Below are positions 1 through 9,922 of a stretch of 64,000 nucleotides of DNA, piece by piece. Location: positions 256,888-320,887 of the forward strand of contig NW_001865040.1 in the NCBI RefSeq assembly GCF_000002865.3, read 5' to 3'. This DNA comes from Monosiga brevicollis MX1 (taxonomy: Eukaryota > Opisthokonta > Choanoflagellata > Craspedida > Salpingoecidae). The notes beneath the pieces are model-generated. The model was given only the letters and a program-made list of their open reading frames with translations, made no database searches and was not told where the DNA came from. Each line of letters opens with the position of its first letter. Within the stretch, counting starts at the first letter, position 1. The position numbers and the translations under genes are program-made.

Positions 1-1177
1 TGGGGCATTAGGTCTCGATGGCTTTGTGCAGAAGGTGTGAGCAACAGGCCAGCATTACCATACCGTCTCCAACGTTTGGCACTTGAGCATGTCCGGTTGC
101 CACGAGCCCCAGAGTGCTAAGCACCGTCAAGAAAAAACACAGCAGGCCATATGGCAAGGTGAGCTGTACATCCACCAAGCATCAAGCGCTGTAGGGTGTC
201 GATGAGCCCAAGAGCGGAGGAGAGTGGCGTACACTTGTCGTTGTAAATGGCAATGACCTTGCCAAGCGAGGCATCAACTTGCATCTCGCAGCGGACGACC
301 ACCAGGGCCGAGTCCTTCATCTTCTTGACATCAAGCTTGACACCCTTCTTGTCAAACTTTCGAGCCCAGTGATCCTCGGGTTCACTGCAGCAAATGTGTG
401 GGGTGGCCAAGAGCATTGAGCTTCTGGAACTGATTGAATCACCAGAGCGCATGAATGAGAATGGGGCGGGCGGGATACCTGCACAAGTCTTTCAGCTTTT
501 GCATCAGCTCGGCATGTACGGTGGGCACGTCTAGAAGCGTTGTGCGCGCGGCGTTGGTGTCGTGAGGTGCCGAGCCCAAGATTAAGACTGGAAGTCGTCA
601 ATGGCACCCCCCCCCCTTTTTTTTAGCCATATGGCGCCCTGCACACGAGTCGGGTGCTTACCAGGACGGTCGGCGGCCGCGGGATCGGCATCTAGACGCA
701 GCTGTGGGAACCAACCCGGCAGGTTGCTTGATGAGCTTTCACCCTCAGTCTTTGACATGCGCCTTGAGCGAGCCCAAAAGCACTTGGTCCAAAGAGGAGA
801 TGGCGTGCGAGAAGAAGGCCCTCACCTTCTCTAGGTTAAGATGGCACATGTCGCAGGTGCGCTGAGGCCCCTTCATGTCGAAGCTTTCGGGAAGCTCATC
901 CTTGTGGGGCGAGCAAGTGTCGCAGAAGATTCGACCACACGCACTGCCAGGGCGAATAGAGTCAAGTTGTGGTGCACACATCGACAGGAAGACGAGGCAA
1001 GGCTTGGGAAGATTTCACGGCCAGGCGGCGGAGGACGGACCGGCAGTGGTGCTTGCGTTTCATCATGGAGAACTTGACATCACAGCCCACGCAGTTCTTG
1101 ACGTTGGTATCTTCCTCCCAAAGGGGAGCAACCTTGTCCGGGTCGACGCGGCTAGCGTCCAGGTCTTCAGCGCTCAT
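1..1177 (-). CDS. FYVE-domain protein (5' part; runs off left edge), possible START-like domain
   Basis: A phosphatidylinositol-3-phosphate-binding FYVE finger sits at the N-terminus. Exons join in frame at 1177-1041, 943-826, 701-662, 587-479 and 384-176, and a further piece continues off the window. The start MSAEDLD is followed by WEEDTNVKNC, then the spliced signature RKHHCRACG, FCDTC and RTCDMC, giving four Cys pairs and the basic R-K-H-H-C-R patch that contacts PI3P. This predicts recruitment to endosomes. After the finger, residues such as LVVVRCEMQVDASLGKVIAI resemble the beginning of a START-type lipid-binding fold, but that is only a pattern impression. The first intron splits the FYVE signature with an unusual GTCCGT donor. 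The gene is divergent from the SH2 membrane protein at 3197. The FYVE call is secure; the rest of the protein lies outside the window. Confidence 0.85.
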
Positions 1178-1753
1178 GATGGCGTGCGACGGAAAAAAAG
1201 CAAAAGAGAAAAAAAAAGGGGGGGGGGGGTCTAAAAAATTCAAGCAGTCATTGCGCGAGAGAGCGCGGGCATCCACACCCAGGCCAAAGGGGCGACGGCG
1301 ACGGAGACAGAGACAATACATGCAAAAAAAAAAAGAGAGTGAGCGAGAGAGAGAAGGAGGGGCGGGGGGCCTGGCGCAATCAGCAAGCGGGTTCGCCCTT
1401 GACGGTGTGGCGTCTGGCCGTGCTGCTGCTTCCTTTCCCTCCAGGACTGCTCAAATGGCGTGGTCCAACCTACCTAGAATTTGCTGTTGTTGACTTGCGT
1501 GATCCGATGATAAATGGCGCACGTCACCTCTACAAACGCCACACACCATCAGCATCGTTCAAGAGTCGACTGTCCACCAGCAGCAGCAGCAGCAGCAGGA
1601 GTAGCAGGAGTAGTAGCATCGCATCACACCGCTCTGCTCCTCTCGGGCCTCGGGGGCGTGTCGTACCTTCTTGTTCACTGTCCAAATGTACCAAATGCAT
1701 TTCAAACACACAGATCACCTGTTGTAATCAAAATCACACACACCATCACACAC

Positions 1754-1771
1754 ACACACTCTCTCTCTCTC

Positions 1772-1853
<82 letters not shown>

Positions 1854-1919
1854 GTAGTTTCTCTTTCTACATCCGGATGTAGTTTATCTCTTTCTGGTTT
1901 CTGGTTACTCTCTCTAGTT

Positions 1920-1995
<76 letters not shown>

Positions 1996-1997
1996 TG
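1754..1997. repeat. (CT)n microsatellite in two blocks
   Basis: Two nearly pure (CT)n blocks, about 1754-1853 and 1921-1997, flank a short unique spacer that contains the palindrome at 1867-1882. They are homopurine-homopyrimidine mirror repeats, so triplex or H-DNA structure is possible in principle. Confidence 0.95.
1867..1882. promoter_or_regulatory. Perfect 16-bp palindrome between CT blocks
   Basis: The sequence CTACATCCGGATGTAG equals its own reverse complement. Its 14-bp core TACATCCGGATGTA recurs at 23442-23455, also near a CT-rich tract. It could be a binding site for a dimeric DNA-binding protein, since the core holds two opposed CCGGA half sites of the kind ETS factors bind, or a remnant of a repeat. 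Function is inferred only. Confidence 0.4.
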
Positions 1998-2741
1998 TCT
2001 TTTGATGACGTGCAAGGCTTTTGTGGTTCAAACACGATTAGCTCGTGGACGAAAAAGGATGAGGATGGATCAAACCACTTTGGAACAATGATTAAGAGGC
2101 AGCGAGAGCCGAGGTCAGGGTCCGGCGAAGATGAGAGCAAGGTCGTGAACCAGCTCTTCCACACCAGCACCGTCAATAGCGCCACCACCGGCCACTAGTT
2201 CGTGCCACATGCGGCACAATGGAGCGATGGCCGAGAACAAAATAAAAAAAAAGGCAAAGGCCATAGGAATGATGGGCAAATGGTTGCATTGGAACAATGG
2301 GCAGGCAGAGAATCTAGGAGTTGGTGGGAGCAATCCTGGATTGACGTGATGGCCATACGCATGCCAGCAGCGTTGCGCTGACGGTGCTGGCGGGAAGAAC
2401 GGCGCCAACCGTCAATTGGTTCGAACTCGAGCCTAGACAAACTCGCGTGTAGGGCCTTTTTAAGCCAAATGCTGTTAATACTTGACGTGTATGTGTGACA
2501 GGGACAATCGCAACTCAACCCGGCCACACCGAATGATAAACGACCTCCAACATTCATTTGCAAAAGCACACACTGGCAGTGAATGAGCTTGCAAGTGTCG
2601 AAGCTGCCGACGCAGAGACCTGGCCCCCTCCGCCCCTCTGCCACCGAACGAAGCCCAGAACGTGCCTTGATTCTGCTTTGGTCTCCGAGTGTGTTGTCTT
2701 TTGTCTTTCGTGTCTTTGTGCCTGTGTGTTGTCCTCTTTCT

Positions 2742-2827
2742 CTCTGTCTCTCTCTCTCTGTCTCTCTCTCTCTCTCTTTCCAAATCTCTCCGTAAACCCT
2801 CTCTCTCTCTGTCTCTCTGTCTCTCTG

Positions 2828-2908
<81 letters not shown>
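2742..2908. repeat. (CT)n / (CTGT) microsatellite
   Basis: An imperfect (CT)n array with interspersed CTGT units lies about 290 bases upstream of the preferred start of the SH2 membrane gene. Open frames across it encode only Ser-Leu or Arg-Glu runs. Confidence 0.95.
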
Positions 2909-2910
<2 letters not shown>

Positions 2911-3196
2911 CAACTGTCCCTGTGGTTCCATGTCAACAACATGTTGTGCGCGGCTTGCCAGCAGGGGCACGAGCATTGAGGTTTTGTCGGCCTCGGATCT
3001 CGAGTTGTCGTGACTCAGGTTGAGCTTTGCAGACGTGTGACTCGATCAGGGAGGGGGCGGGGCGGGAAAGGGACCTGTTCCTTTTCGAGGGTCTGGGGCA
3101 TGAGTGCGCGGTTTGCCTACGCCGCCACGCCCGAGTCCGAGACTCGCTCCACTCCAGCCGTTTCAGCCACTCTGCGACCTGAGGCAGCCTGCCAGG

Positions 3197-5134
3197 ATGG
3201 CTGTGCACCAGCCTCGATCCCCCACCCGGGTGCTGCCACTACCCTTGGCCTCCGCCCTTTTTGTTCTACTTGCCCTCCTCCTTCACATTGATTCGTGTGG
3301 CAGCGTGAGTACAACCCCCAGCGGCACGACGTCGGTGGGAAATGTCTCGACCACGGAGGGCGGCAATGATGAGTCCATCGGCAAGCAGGTGGATCGCGGC
3401 ATCGAGTGGTTCCGGACGGCAGACTATAGCTCGTGGAAAACCATTCTCGTGCTCGTCGCCATCGTCCTTGCCGTTGTCATCCTCGTCCTCTTTTGCTTCT
3501 TCTGTTGTTGCCCCCAGGTCTGCGTCTGCCGCGATCGCGAGCGCGAGCGCCGGAATCAGGCGAAGGACGATGCTGAAGGCATGATCACAAACCCCATCTT
3601 TGAGAACCGCACCGCCGCTGAGATGGGTCGAAACGCTGCAGAGGTTACGCGCAATGCCCGCCATGGAGGCAGCGTCAACAGTGCCAGCGGTAACGGCTCA
3701 GCCGGCGGAAGCAACCCCACCAGTCAACCTGTCAGCCGCCATGCCAGCGATGGTCGTGTCGGCCCTGCTCCGACCTACGACCACCTTTCGAATGACTGGC
3801 GCCAGTCGACTGCCTCTAGCGGCCCTCCAGCCCCGGCAGCCCCGGCAGCCCCGGCCTGGACTGCAGAGTCCCAGCCAGATCACTACGATCACCTCGCTCA
3901 GGGCGCCACCTCGCTGGCTGGCCCCGGTCACAATGATCATCCGAATCCAGCCTACGACCATATCGTTCAACTGGAGTCGAGCCAATTGCCAACCTACGAC
4001 CACTTGGCCCAATCAAAGGAGCGCGATCGGCTCCCAGGACAAGCCTATGCACACCTCCACGGCCGAGAGGTGGTGGATGAGCCTTCGCGCCCCGGCGTTT
4101 ACAATCATCTGAATCCTTCGAGCCGAGGCACGTCTTGGCATGGCCAAGGCTCATCTAGCCACACGCACGAGCACTGGTCTCATCAACGTCACTCCATCCA
4201 TGCCCATGCTACTCTGCCCGAGGACACCATGATTGCCAACGTCGCCTACGCCTCGCATAACATTGCGAGCGACAGCGAAAATCATCAACCAGAGGCCGAC
4301 CCATATGCCGTCCCCATTCCCATTACCACCACCACTCTGTTGGAAGCCCCTCAACCCGAGCCTTCCCCTCGCGTCAATATACAGTACGCCGAAATTCAAG
4401 GCGAGGAAGAGTCTGTTGAAGCCATTAGCGGGGTGGATTCCGGGGCCATTGATCACGAAGCCACCAATCACCGCGACCACGCTGATGCATATGAACAACA
4501 TGTGCTCCAGTCTGAAACACCAGCCATGTCGGTCATCCCGCTCGACCCTTTGGGACCAGTGTCTGACGTCAACCGTGACGACGAACCAGATCCAGCGACC
4601 TACCCCTTGACCAGCACCTTCTTTTCTGGGGCCGTCACATCGGAAACCAACGTGGATGGCGATGAAGAGGAGGAGGAGGGCGAGGAGGATGGAGAGGACC
4701 ACGCGCTGGAGATGACAGTGCTCTTAGCCGACGGTCGCACCGTCCGGCGCCGTTATGAAAACATGAAAAGCAGCAACTTAGAAGTAGACCTAGCCAACGC
4801 CCCCCATGAACTGCACGAATTGGTCTTTGAGAACATGACGCGCCAGGAATCCGAAGCCACGCTGCGGCGAGCGCGCTCGGCATCGGACGTGGCAGCCACG
4901 TTCCTGCTGCGGCGCAAAAACGAATACGCCTTTGTCCTGTCCTGCGTCATTGGTGAAGAGGTCAAGCATAACCTCATTCGTCGTGTCGACAAGTATTGGC
5001 GTTTGAATAATGCCATCCTCCAGCGCAACGACATCCCGTACCGCCTCGAAGGCTTCGTTGCCTTTTTACAAGTTCACGGTGCCCTCACTCAGAACATTAT
5101 AGGCAATACCCTTGGCCGATGGATTCAACCCTGA
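3197..5134 (+). CDS. Single-pass membrane protein with tandem Y-x-H-L motifs and C-terminal SH2 domain
   Basis: A 645-residue intronless frame. The start at 3197 is preferred because it has a purine at -3 and is followed at once by a signal-peptide-like stretch (PLASALFVLLALLLH). A short Ser/Thr/Gly ectodomain precedes a transmembrane segment (ILVLVAIVLAVVILVLFCFF) and a Cys-rich juxtamembrane patch. The long cytoplasmic part carries ten spaced tyrosines: Y194, Y230, Y253, Y267, Y284 and Y302 all read Y-x-H-[L/I], followed by Y351, Y370, Y397 (YAEI) and Y432. An acidic stretch (EEEEEGEEDGE) comes before the C-terminus, residues about 540-640, which fits an SH2 fold: FENMTRQESEATLRRA for alpha-A, FLLRR for the FLVR strand with its phosphotyrosine Arg at R572, then YAFVLSCVIGEEVKHNLIRR. 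The architecture suggests a substrate or scaffold of tyrosine kinases that could bind itself or its neighbours. No catalytic domain is present. An upstream in-frame start at 3104 would add 31 residues. Confidence 0.85.
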   Translation: MAVHQPRSPTRVLPLPLASALFVLLALLLHIDSCGSVSTTPSGTTSVGNVSTTEGGNDESIGKQVDRGIEWFRTADYSSWKTILVLVAIVLAVVILVLFCFFCCCPQVCVCRDRERERRNQAKDDAEGMITNPIFENRTAAEMGRNAAEVTRNARHGGSVNSASGNGSAGGSNPTSQPVSRHASDGRVGPAPTYDHLSNDWRQSTASSGPPAPAAPAAPAWTAESQPDHYDHLAQGATSLAGPGHNDHPNPAYDHIVQLESSQLPTYDHLAQSKERDRLPGQAYAHLHGREVVDEPSRPGVYNHLNPSSRGTSWHGQGSSSHTHEHWSHQRHSIHAHATLPEDTMIANVAYASHNIASDSENHQPEADPYAVPIPITTTTLLEAPQPEPSPRVNIQYAEIQGEEESVEAISGVDSGAIDHEATNHRDHADAYEQHVLQSETPAMSVIPLDPLGPVSDVNRDDEPDPATYPLTSTFFSGAVTSETNVDGDEEEEEGEEDGEDHALEMTVLLADGRTVRRRYENMKSSNLEVDLANAPHELHELVFENMTRQESEATLRRARSASDVAATFLLRRKNEYAFVLSCVIGEEVKHNLIRRVDKYWRLNNAILQRNDIPYRLEGFVAFLQVHGALTQNIIGNTLGRWIQP

Positions 5135-5673
5135 GAAACATAACACGCACGCATCCGCGCTTCCGACAGGGACTTGTCATCGAACAAGCTCGATGATGCG
5201 TTTTCTCCGCTTTCTCCGCTTTCGGCCATTTCTCTTCTCTCATCCTGGTGTGGTGCCATGTCATGTCGTGTCGTTTCGTGCCTTGTCGTGCCTTGTTGTG
5301 TCGTGTCGTACCGTGTCGTACCGTATTTTGTACCCTTCGCCTTTCATGGCATGCTGAGCATGCATGGGTTGGTGCGCTGTGTTGTCCGTCCTGTCTTCTT
5401 GATTCTTGTTTGACTCTTTCTTTCCTTTTTTTTTTGTTCCCTCTTGTCTTGTGTCAATTCCTCCCTCAGGGCCTCTTGTGTCGTGGTTGACGAAAGGCGC
5501 GCTGGCCAAGATCAACTGTTGTGCGCCATAGCACTGCTTACCTCACCCCATCCCCCAAAGCAATCGAATTCTATTGACGTGTGAAAAAAACGAAAAAAAA
5601 ATCAAAAAGACAAAACTTCAAGCAAAAAAGTCAAAGTTTTCGATTCGAGCATCTTTATCGTCATCACAAGGTC
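5135..5673. other. Intergenic, TCGTG-rich low-complexity stretch
   Basis: Between two same-strand genes. Positions about 5262-5330 hold a degenerate array of TCGTG/TCGTACCG units. An A-rich stretch at about 5582-5630 precedes the next start. No gene is supported. Confidence 0.5.
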
Positions 5674-7431
5674 ATGGCAGCAGAGGATCCAGAGGTCTTT
5701 GTGGACTGGCAGCCCGATTCTGACAGTGATGATGAGGGCGAGTCAACTGGTCGCGCAGCCAGGTTGGCCCGAGCGGCCAAGAACTTTGACCCGCAACCCA
5801 TGCCATACGAGGTTTGGACCAGAGTCGTCGCTCCTAACCACGTGCATGAGCGCCTGGGACACGCTGCCGCTGAGACTCATTCCACATTCGTCCTGCACGC
5901 AACTTTGGACCCACACGCGAGTAGTGGTTTTTGCATGAAGACCCTCGGGACGAGAAGCAGCTTGTACACGTGATCTCACACCGCGGTCATCTGCTGGCTG
6001 CGCGAGGCGACTGGGCTGGCGTTTTGAGAGTGTGGGAGACGCAGGCTACGCAACATCGACTTGGACGCTTGCTTGAAAAGTCATGGCTTGATCTGCGCAT
6101 ACAAGCCGCTCGCCACGGATTCGGGGACATCCATGTGTTGGACCTTTTGAGGGAACAGGTACATCCACCTTCTTGCGGTGGCGGCAATTGCAAATGACAG
6201 CGTCTAACTCATGGCGGCCACCTCCAAATGGAACGTTCCAGGCCATGGCTGACACGGGCTTTGAGTACTATGGACGCCTCATGTTGGCCGAGACCTTGCT
6301 CGACATGGGGCGTCATGAGGGTGGGTTCTGCTTGAAGGCACCCCTGTTTGGTAGCTGGTCTTGTCTTTTATTTGATTTTTTCCGGCTCTTTTTAACAACC
6401 TCACATGATCTCTAACCTCTATGATTCTGGACAGAGGCTTTGTCGCTTCTGATGATCTGTATCGACGCGCAACGCATCAGCGGTCGACTCTGGGGCATGC
6501 TAGCCGATTGTTATTGGGCTTTGCGCGTCAGTTAAAATACCACCTGCCTGCTCAATATCAAACACGTGGCCACTCGTACAACGGCAAGATGGTTGCGCCT
6601 TGCCTTCTTCACCTCACGTGTTGCCTGGCCCCATTTCTCCGATGTAAACGATATGATAGGATCAAGCGCAGCTCAAGCGATGCTATGCGCAGATGGCCGC
6701 CGTGCGCGCGCGCGCTTGGGCAGAATTGGTCTGTTGGCCAAATGCCTTTGCCGAATGAATCTTGCCAAGCCATTTGACCCGTCAGATTTAATATGTTGTG
6801 CCATGCTGCGCTGCCATAGGGTCTACAATCCTCTCGTGGCTTTGGCCGCCAAAATGCTCGCGCCTACTTGGAACGGTATGACACTTTATTCTGAAGCAGT
6901 CGCCGCTTGCCTCCTCGCACGATCCCCCCCATCTTTAATCTTCTATTTGGCCAATAGGTGTGAAGCCCGATGCATTGCGTTTGGCCTACCACAAGGTCAG
7001 TCTCGAACCACGTCAACGCCGCATGCTTCCGCATCAGACCAATGCGACGCTGCTGATGCTGCTGATGAATGTGGCTGCTTTAGCGCGTCCGTCCAAAGAC
7101 CTTGCAAATGCCGTTTTCACGGAGCTCAAGGTGGCTGGTGTAACGGTTGAGTGCGTTCGCCTGTTCCTCCTAGCTTTATCGAATGGGCCTGCGCTCATGT
7201 GTACGGCTCATTACATACCTTAGACTGGACCGGGCTGAGGATGAGCCGCAGATGCACAAGGAGCAGGTTCCACAAAAGGGATTGGTTCATGAGCATCCGG
7301 ACAAGTTTGAAGCCTTTTGGTTTCATCGATGGCAATACTTGCCACAAACCGAGGCTGATATACCTGAGCCACGCATGGCGTATCAGCCAGATCGCGGGGC
7401 TCTGGCAACCAGCGCCTCTTCCCTTCAATGA
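5674..7431 (+). CDS. Uncharacterised TPR-like protein (multi-exon)
   Basis: The start ATGGCAGCAG at 5674 opens an acidic N-terminus (DWQPDSDSDDEGES). Later exons are helical and TPR-like: HRGHLLAARGDWAGVLRVWE, then GRLMLAETLLDMGRHEEALS, then RLWGMLADCYWALR, and the last reads FWFHRWQYLP before the stop at 7429-7431. Likely exons are about 5674-5922, 5933-6160, 6240-6320, 6437-6528, 6560-6877, 6960-7147 and 7222-7431. Between the first two pieces the frame changes without a good intron, near the T run at 5928-5932, so either the sequence has an indel there or the exon boundary is unusual. The N-terminal acidity, TPR-like helices and a late aromatic W-F motif loosely recall the vertebrate C8orf76 family, but I cannot confirm that. 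A nuclear or cytosolic scaffold role would be speculation. Confidence 0.6.
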
Positions 7432-7546
7432 CCGTGTGCCCTTTCACATGCCCCGACAAATGCAAGCCATGAAGGACGCTGCCTTGGAGTACAGTCAATT
7501 CCCAGCAATTACACGTGTCGACTCAAGCCGGCCCGAAGCAAGCTGT

Positions 7547-9689
7547 CTAAGTCATGGCTGGAGGAGAAGAAAAAGCAAAGCTAATCTCATTCGCGACGCC
7601 TATAGCACCCAGCGCAAGCCACTCATCAGCCAGGCACAAGAGAACGCGTTGCCGTTGGGGGTTTGGGCTTATCAAGAAAAAAAAAATGCAGAGTGGTGTT
7701 GACGCAAACCTTACCACACACATTTCCACCTCGTGCAATTCGGACGTAACCATTCTCGCCCCAATCTGCTCCCCTGCGCAGCAAAAGCACACATTAAGTG
7801 AGCTGCCGGTGCGCACGAGGAAAGCATTCCACCGGCAGCGCCGGTTCATTTTTTCGTAATTGATTCCGATCCCATGATGTTTTTGTGTTTCGGCAAACTT
7901 CCGAGCACGTTCAAGCCCAAAGCTGAGTGCGCCAACGTACCACGAGTTGCGAATGATCCAATAGTCGATGGGATTTCCATCGACAAGTTCTGTACCATAA
8001 CCCACTATTTGCACTGCGTGCTATACATTCAAACAACCGGAAAAGCAAGTACGTGGCGGTGAGGTCGTTCTCTGAAATGAAGATGTGGGGACAGAAAAGA
8101 AACCGTGAAAAGCAACTGTAACTGTTCAAGACACGAGTCAAGGACGAACATCTCCCGCGCTGCCAGAACTAGCACAATGCCAGCGGATAATGCCCGATTG
8201 GTAGCCGTTCCATGGATCAGCGTTGACCTTGATGGCCAGTGGTCCGTGCTGCACGCAGACGGCCAGGCAGAGCACGTGAGGGCCCACGATGGAAGGGTGA
8301 TGCGCACACGCACGCTCTGCGCGAGCCGCATAGCAGGGAAACCACAACCACCTGGGCAATAAAGGTCTGCATCTGTGCCTCGGTCCAATCATTGCAAGTG
8401 CAGCTCGAGTTGATTTGAGCAAAGGGCGGGTGCAGGGAGGGACAGGCAGGCAGCCCGCCCGCGCAGCCATCCGTGGCACAGGCAAATTGGGAGTAGTTGG
8501 CCGCCTCCAAACCTTGAGCTATTCAGCCAACCAAAGCGAGACCACGTCGTGAGCTTGATCACGACAGGCACCACATCAGGTCACGAATTTGGATCAGGAT
8601 CGAACGCTCACGGACTTGCGTTGGACACGCTGAGGTCATAGACAAACTGCATGGCTGCATCAACGTAGCCACCGCGACACCCATTCTCTGTGGAGCCGGT
8701 GCAAGAAAGAATTTGTTGGATGCTCAAGGGCCCGGCACCAATGGGCGCGTTTCCTGCCAGACGGAACATAATCTCCACCGTTTCCGCGGTTGCAAATGCC
8801 CTGCGTTGTGAAGGATGCAGTTGGCCCCAGCACCAGCGTCATGCCCGAGCGTAGCTGCGTGGTTCGCGCTTGAAAAGTCGACCCGACCCCAATGTGCAAG
8901 CCACCACAGCTTACCAACAACCGCCGCACTGTACACCGGCGCAAACACAGGCACGCTCGTGAGTGCCAACAAGCCGTCAACTGGGTGACTTCTAATAGCC
9001 GGAGCAGAGTGGGCGCGATGAAACTGACCTCGCCTTGATTGTTAATGACCGTCACCATATCTCGCCTGCCACCCATGACCACACCCTCATGAGATGAGAA
9101 TCAAGACATAACTGTGACCCGCCTGGACATACATGTCAACAGTGGTAGGGAGCGTTGCCGTTGCAGCGGCTGCCATGCTGCAGTTGAGCGGTGCTACCAA
9201 GCACGAGGCTTGATTTGATCCCAAAAGACGATCGTTTCTGGCTGCCGCGTTCAGGTCCGTCATGAAAAACTGCGCACGCCTACGAAATAAGTTCGCACAA
9301 AGGTCAGCTGGCCCAGATCACGCGCCGAGCACGCGAGAAGCCAGCAGCCGCAAAATTTCGCACCGTTTGCGCTCTGATGCCACACAGCGATCGGCAAACT
9401 TGTTGAGGCCAAATCTGGCTGTGTGTCCTGCTACCCGGCTGGCTGCTGTGGCCGACATTCCAGCCGCCGCCGCCAGATTGGCGCGAAAGCAAGCCAAGTG
9501 GCGCGCATACGCCGTCGGCTCCGGATAACTCCGATTATACGCACGGAGAAAAGCCTCAAAGTCCTGACGAGTCCCATCCACGGACTCCTTCCACTCATCA
9601 CTCTGCACCACTGCCATCCACCCACAGAAGCATACCAACACACGCAGCCATCTCAGCCCCCCTCCTGCTGCCGCTGCCATCTTCGTCAT
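7547..9689 (-). CDS. Papain-family (C1A) cysteine protease, cathepsin-like preproenzyme
   Basis: Ten exons join in frame: 9689-9384, 9269-9133, 9065-9029, 8928-8915, 8800-8616, 8518-8352, 8248-8150, 8020-7941, 7773-7715 and 7599-7547, giving about 378 residues. The order is a signal peptide (LRVLVCFCGWMAVVQS), an I29 inhibitor prodomain (FEAFLRAYNRSYPEP, ARHLACFRANL, FGLNKFAD), then the mature enzyme. The oxyanion Gln and catalytic Cys lie in NNQGECGGCWAFATAE. SIQQILSC and NGCRGGYVDAA follow, the catalytic His is in HAVQIVGYG, the Asn in NSWGADWGENGYVRIARG, and it ends NVCGVANEIS. All catalytic residues are present, so an active lysosomal or secreted endopeptidase is expected. The usual D-W-R at the mature N-terminus reads VDMRDM. 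The catalytic Cys is encoded by a 14-nt exon. Extra cysteines in the exon at 8518-8352 suggest added disulfides. Divergent from SNX27. Confidence 0.93.
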
Positions 9690-9783
9690 CGTTCACCCGA
9701 TCTGAAGCGAGCGAGCTCAATCGTCTGACAAGCGACCCAGTATATGATGACATTTACTAAATGTAAGTCTCATCGGTAGCTGT

Positions 9784-9811
9784 GGTGTGTGTGTGTGTGT
9801 GTGTGTGTGTA
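9784..9811. repeat. (TG)n microsatellite
   Basis: A short (GT)n run of about 13 units in the gap between the cathepsin-like gene and SNX27. Confidence 0.9.
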
Positions 9812-9867
9812 GTGGATCACACCAAAAGGGCAGCGCGTGTGCGCAGCGCGCAGGGGGAAGGGAAGGT

Positions 9868-9922
9868 CACGGATCGGTCACGGATCGGTCACGGATCGGT
9901 CATGGATCGGTCATGGATCGGC
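9868..9922 (+). repeat. 11-bp tandem repeat, five copies
   Basis: Copies of the unit GGATCGGTCAC or GGATCGGTCAT, two of the first type followed by two of the second and a partial one, follow directly in the cathepsin/SNX27 divergent promoter. The near-perfect copies and the GATC-containing unit suggest either recent slippage or a clustered binding site. Confidence 0.85.

Larger units (their letters stand above)
1178..3196. other. Divergent intergenic region rich in (CT)n
   Basis: About 2 kb separates the starts of the FYVE gene (minus) and the SH2 membrane gene (plus). It holds long (CT)n tracts, short A and G runs at about 1192-1230 and 1323-1335, and a perfect 16-bp palindrome at 1867-1882. 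Open frames here translate to poly Ser-Leu or Arg-Glu from the repeats and are not credible genes. Both promoters presumably lie here, but no TATA box or initiator can be assigned with confidence. Confidence 0.6.

Noticed and set aside
1867-1882. Palindrome as a transposon end
   Set aside because: No transposase, target-site duplication or longer terminal repeat was seen near either copy, so it is reported only as a motif.
1715-2188. Arg-Glu repeat proteins across the CT arrays (also at 2475-2976 and 62665-63645)
   Set aside because: They are translations of (CT)n or (GA)n microsatellites, with no unique coding sequence except where the array happens to abut profilin.
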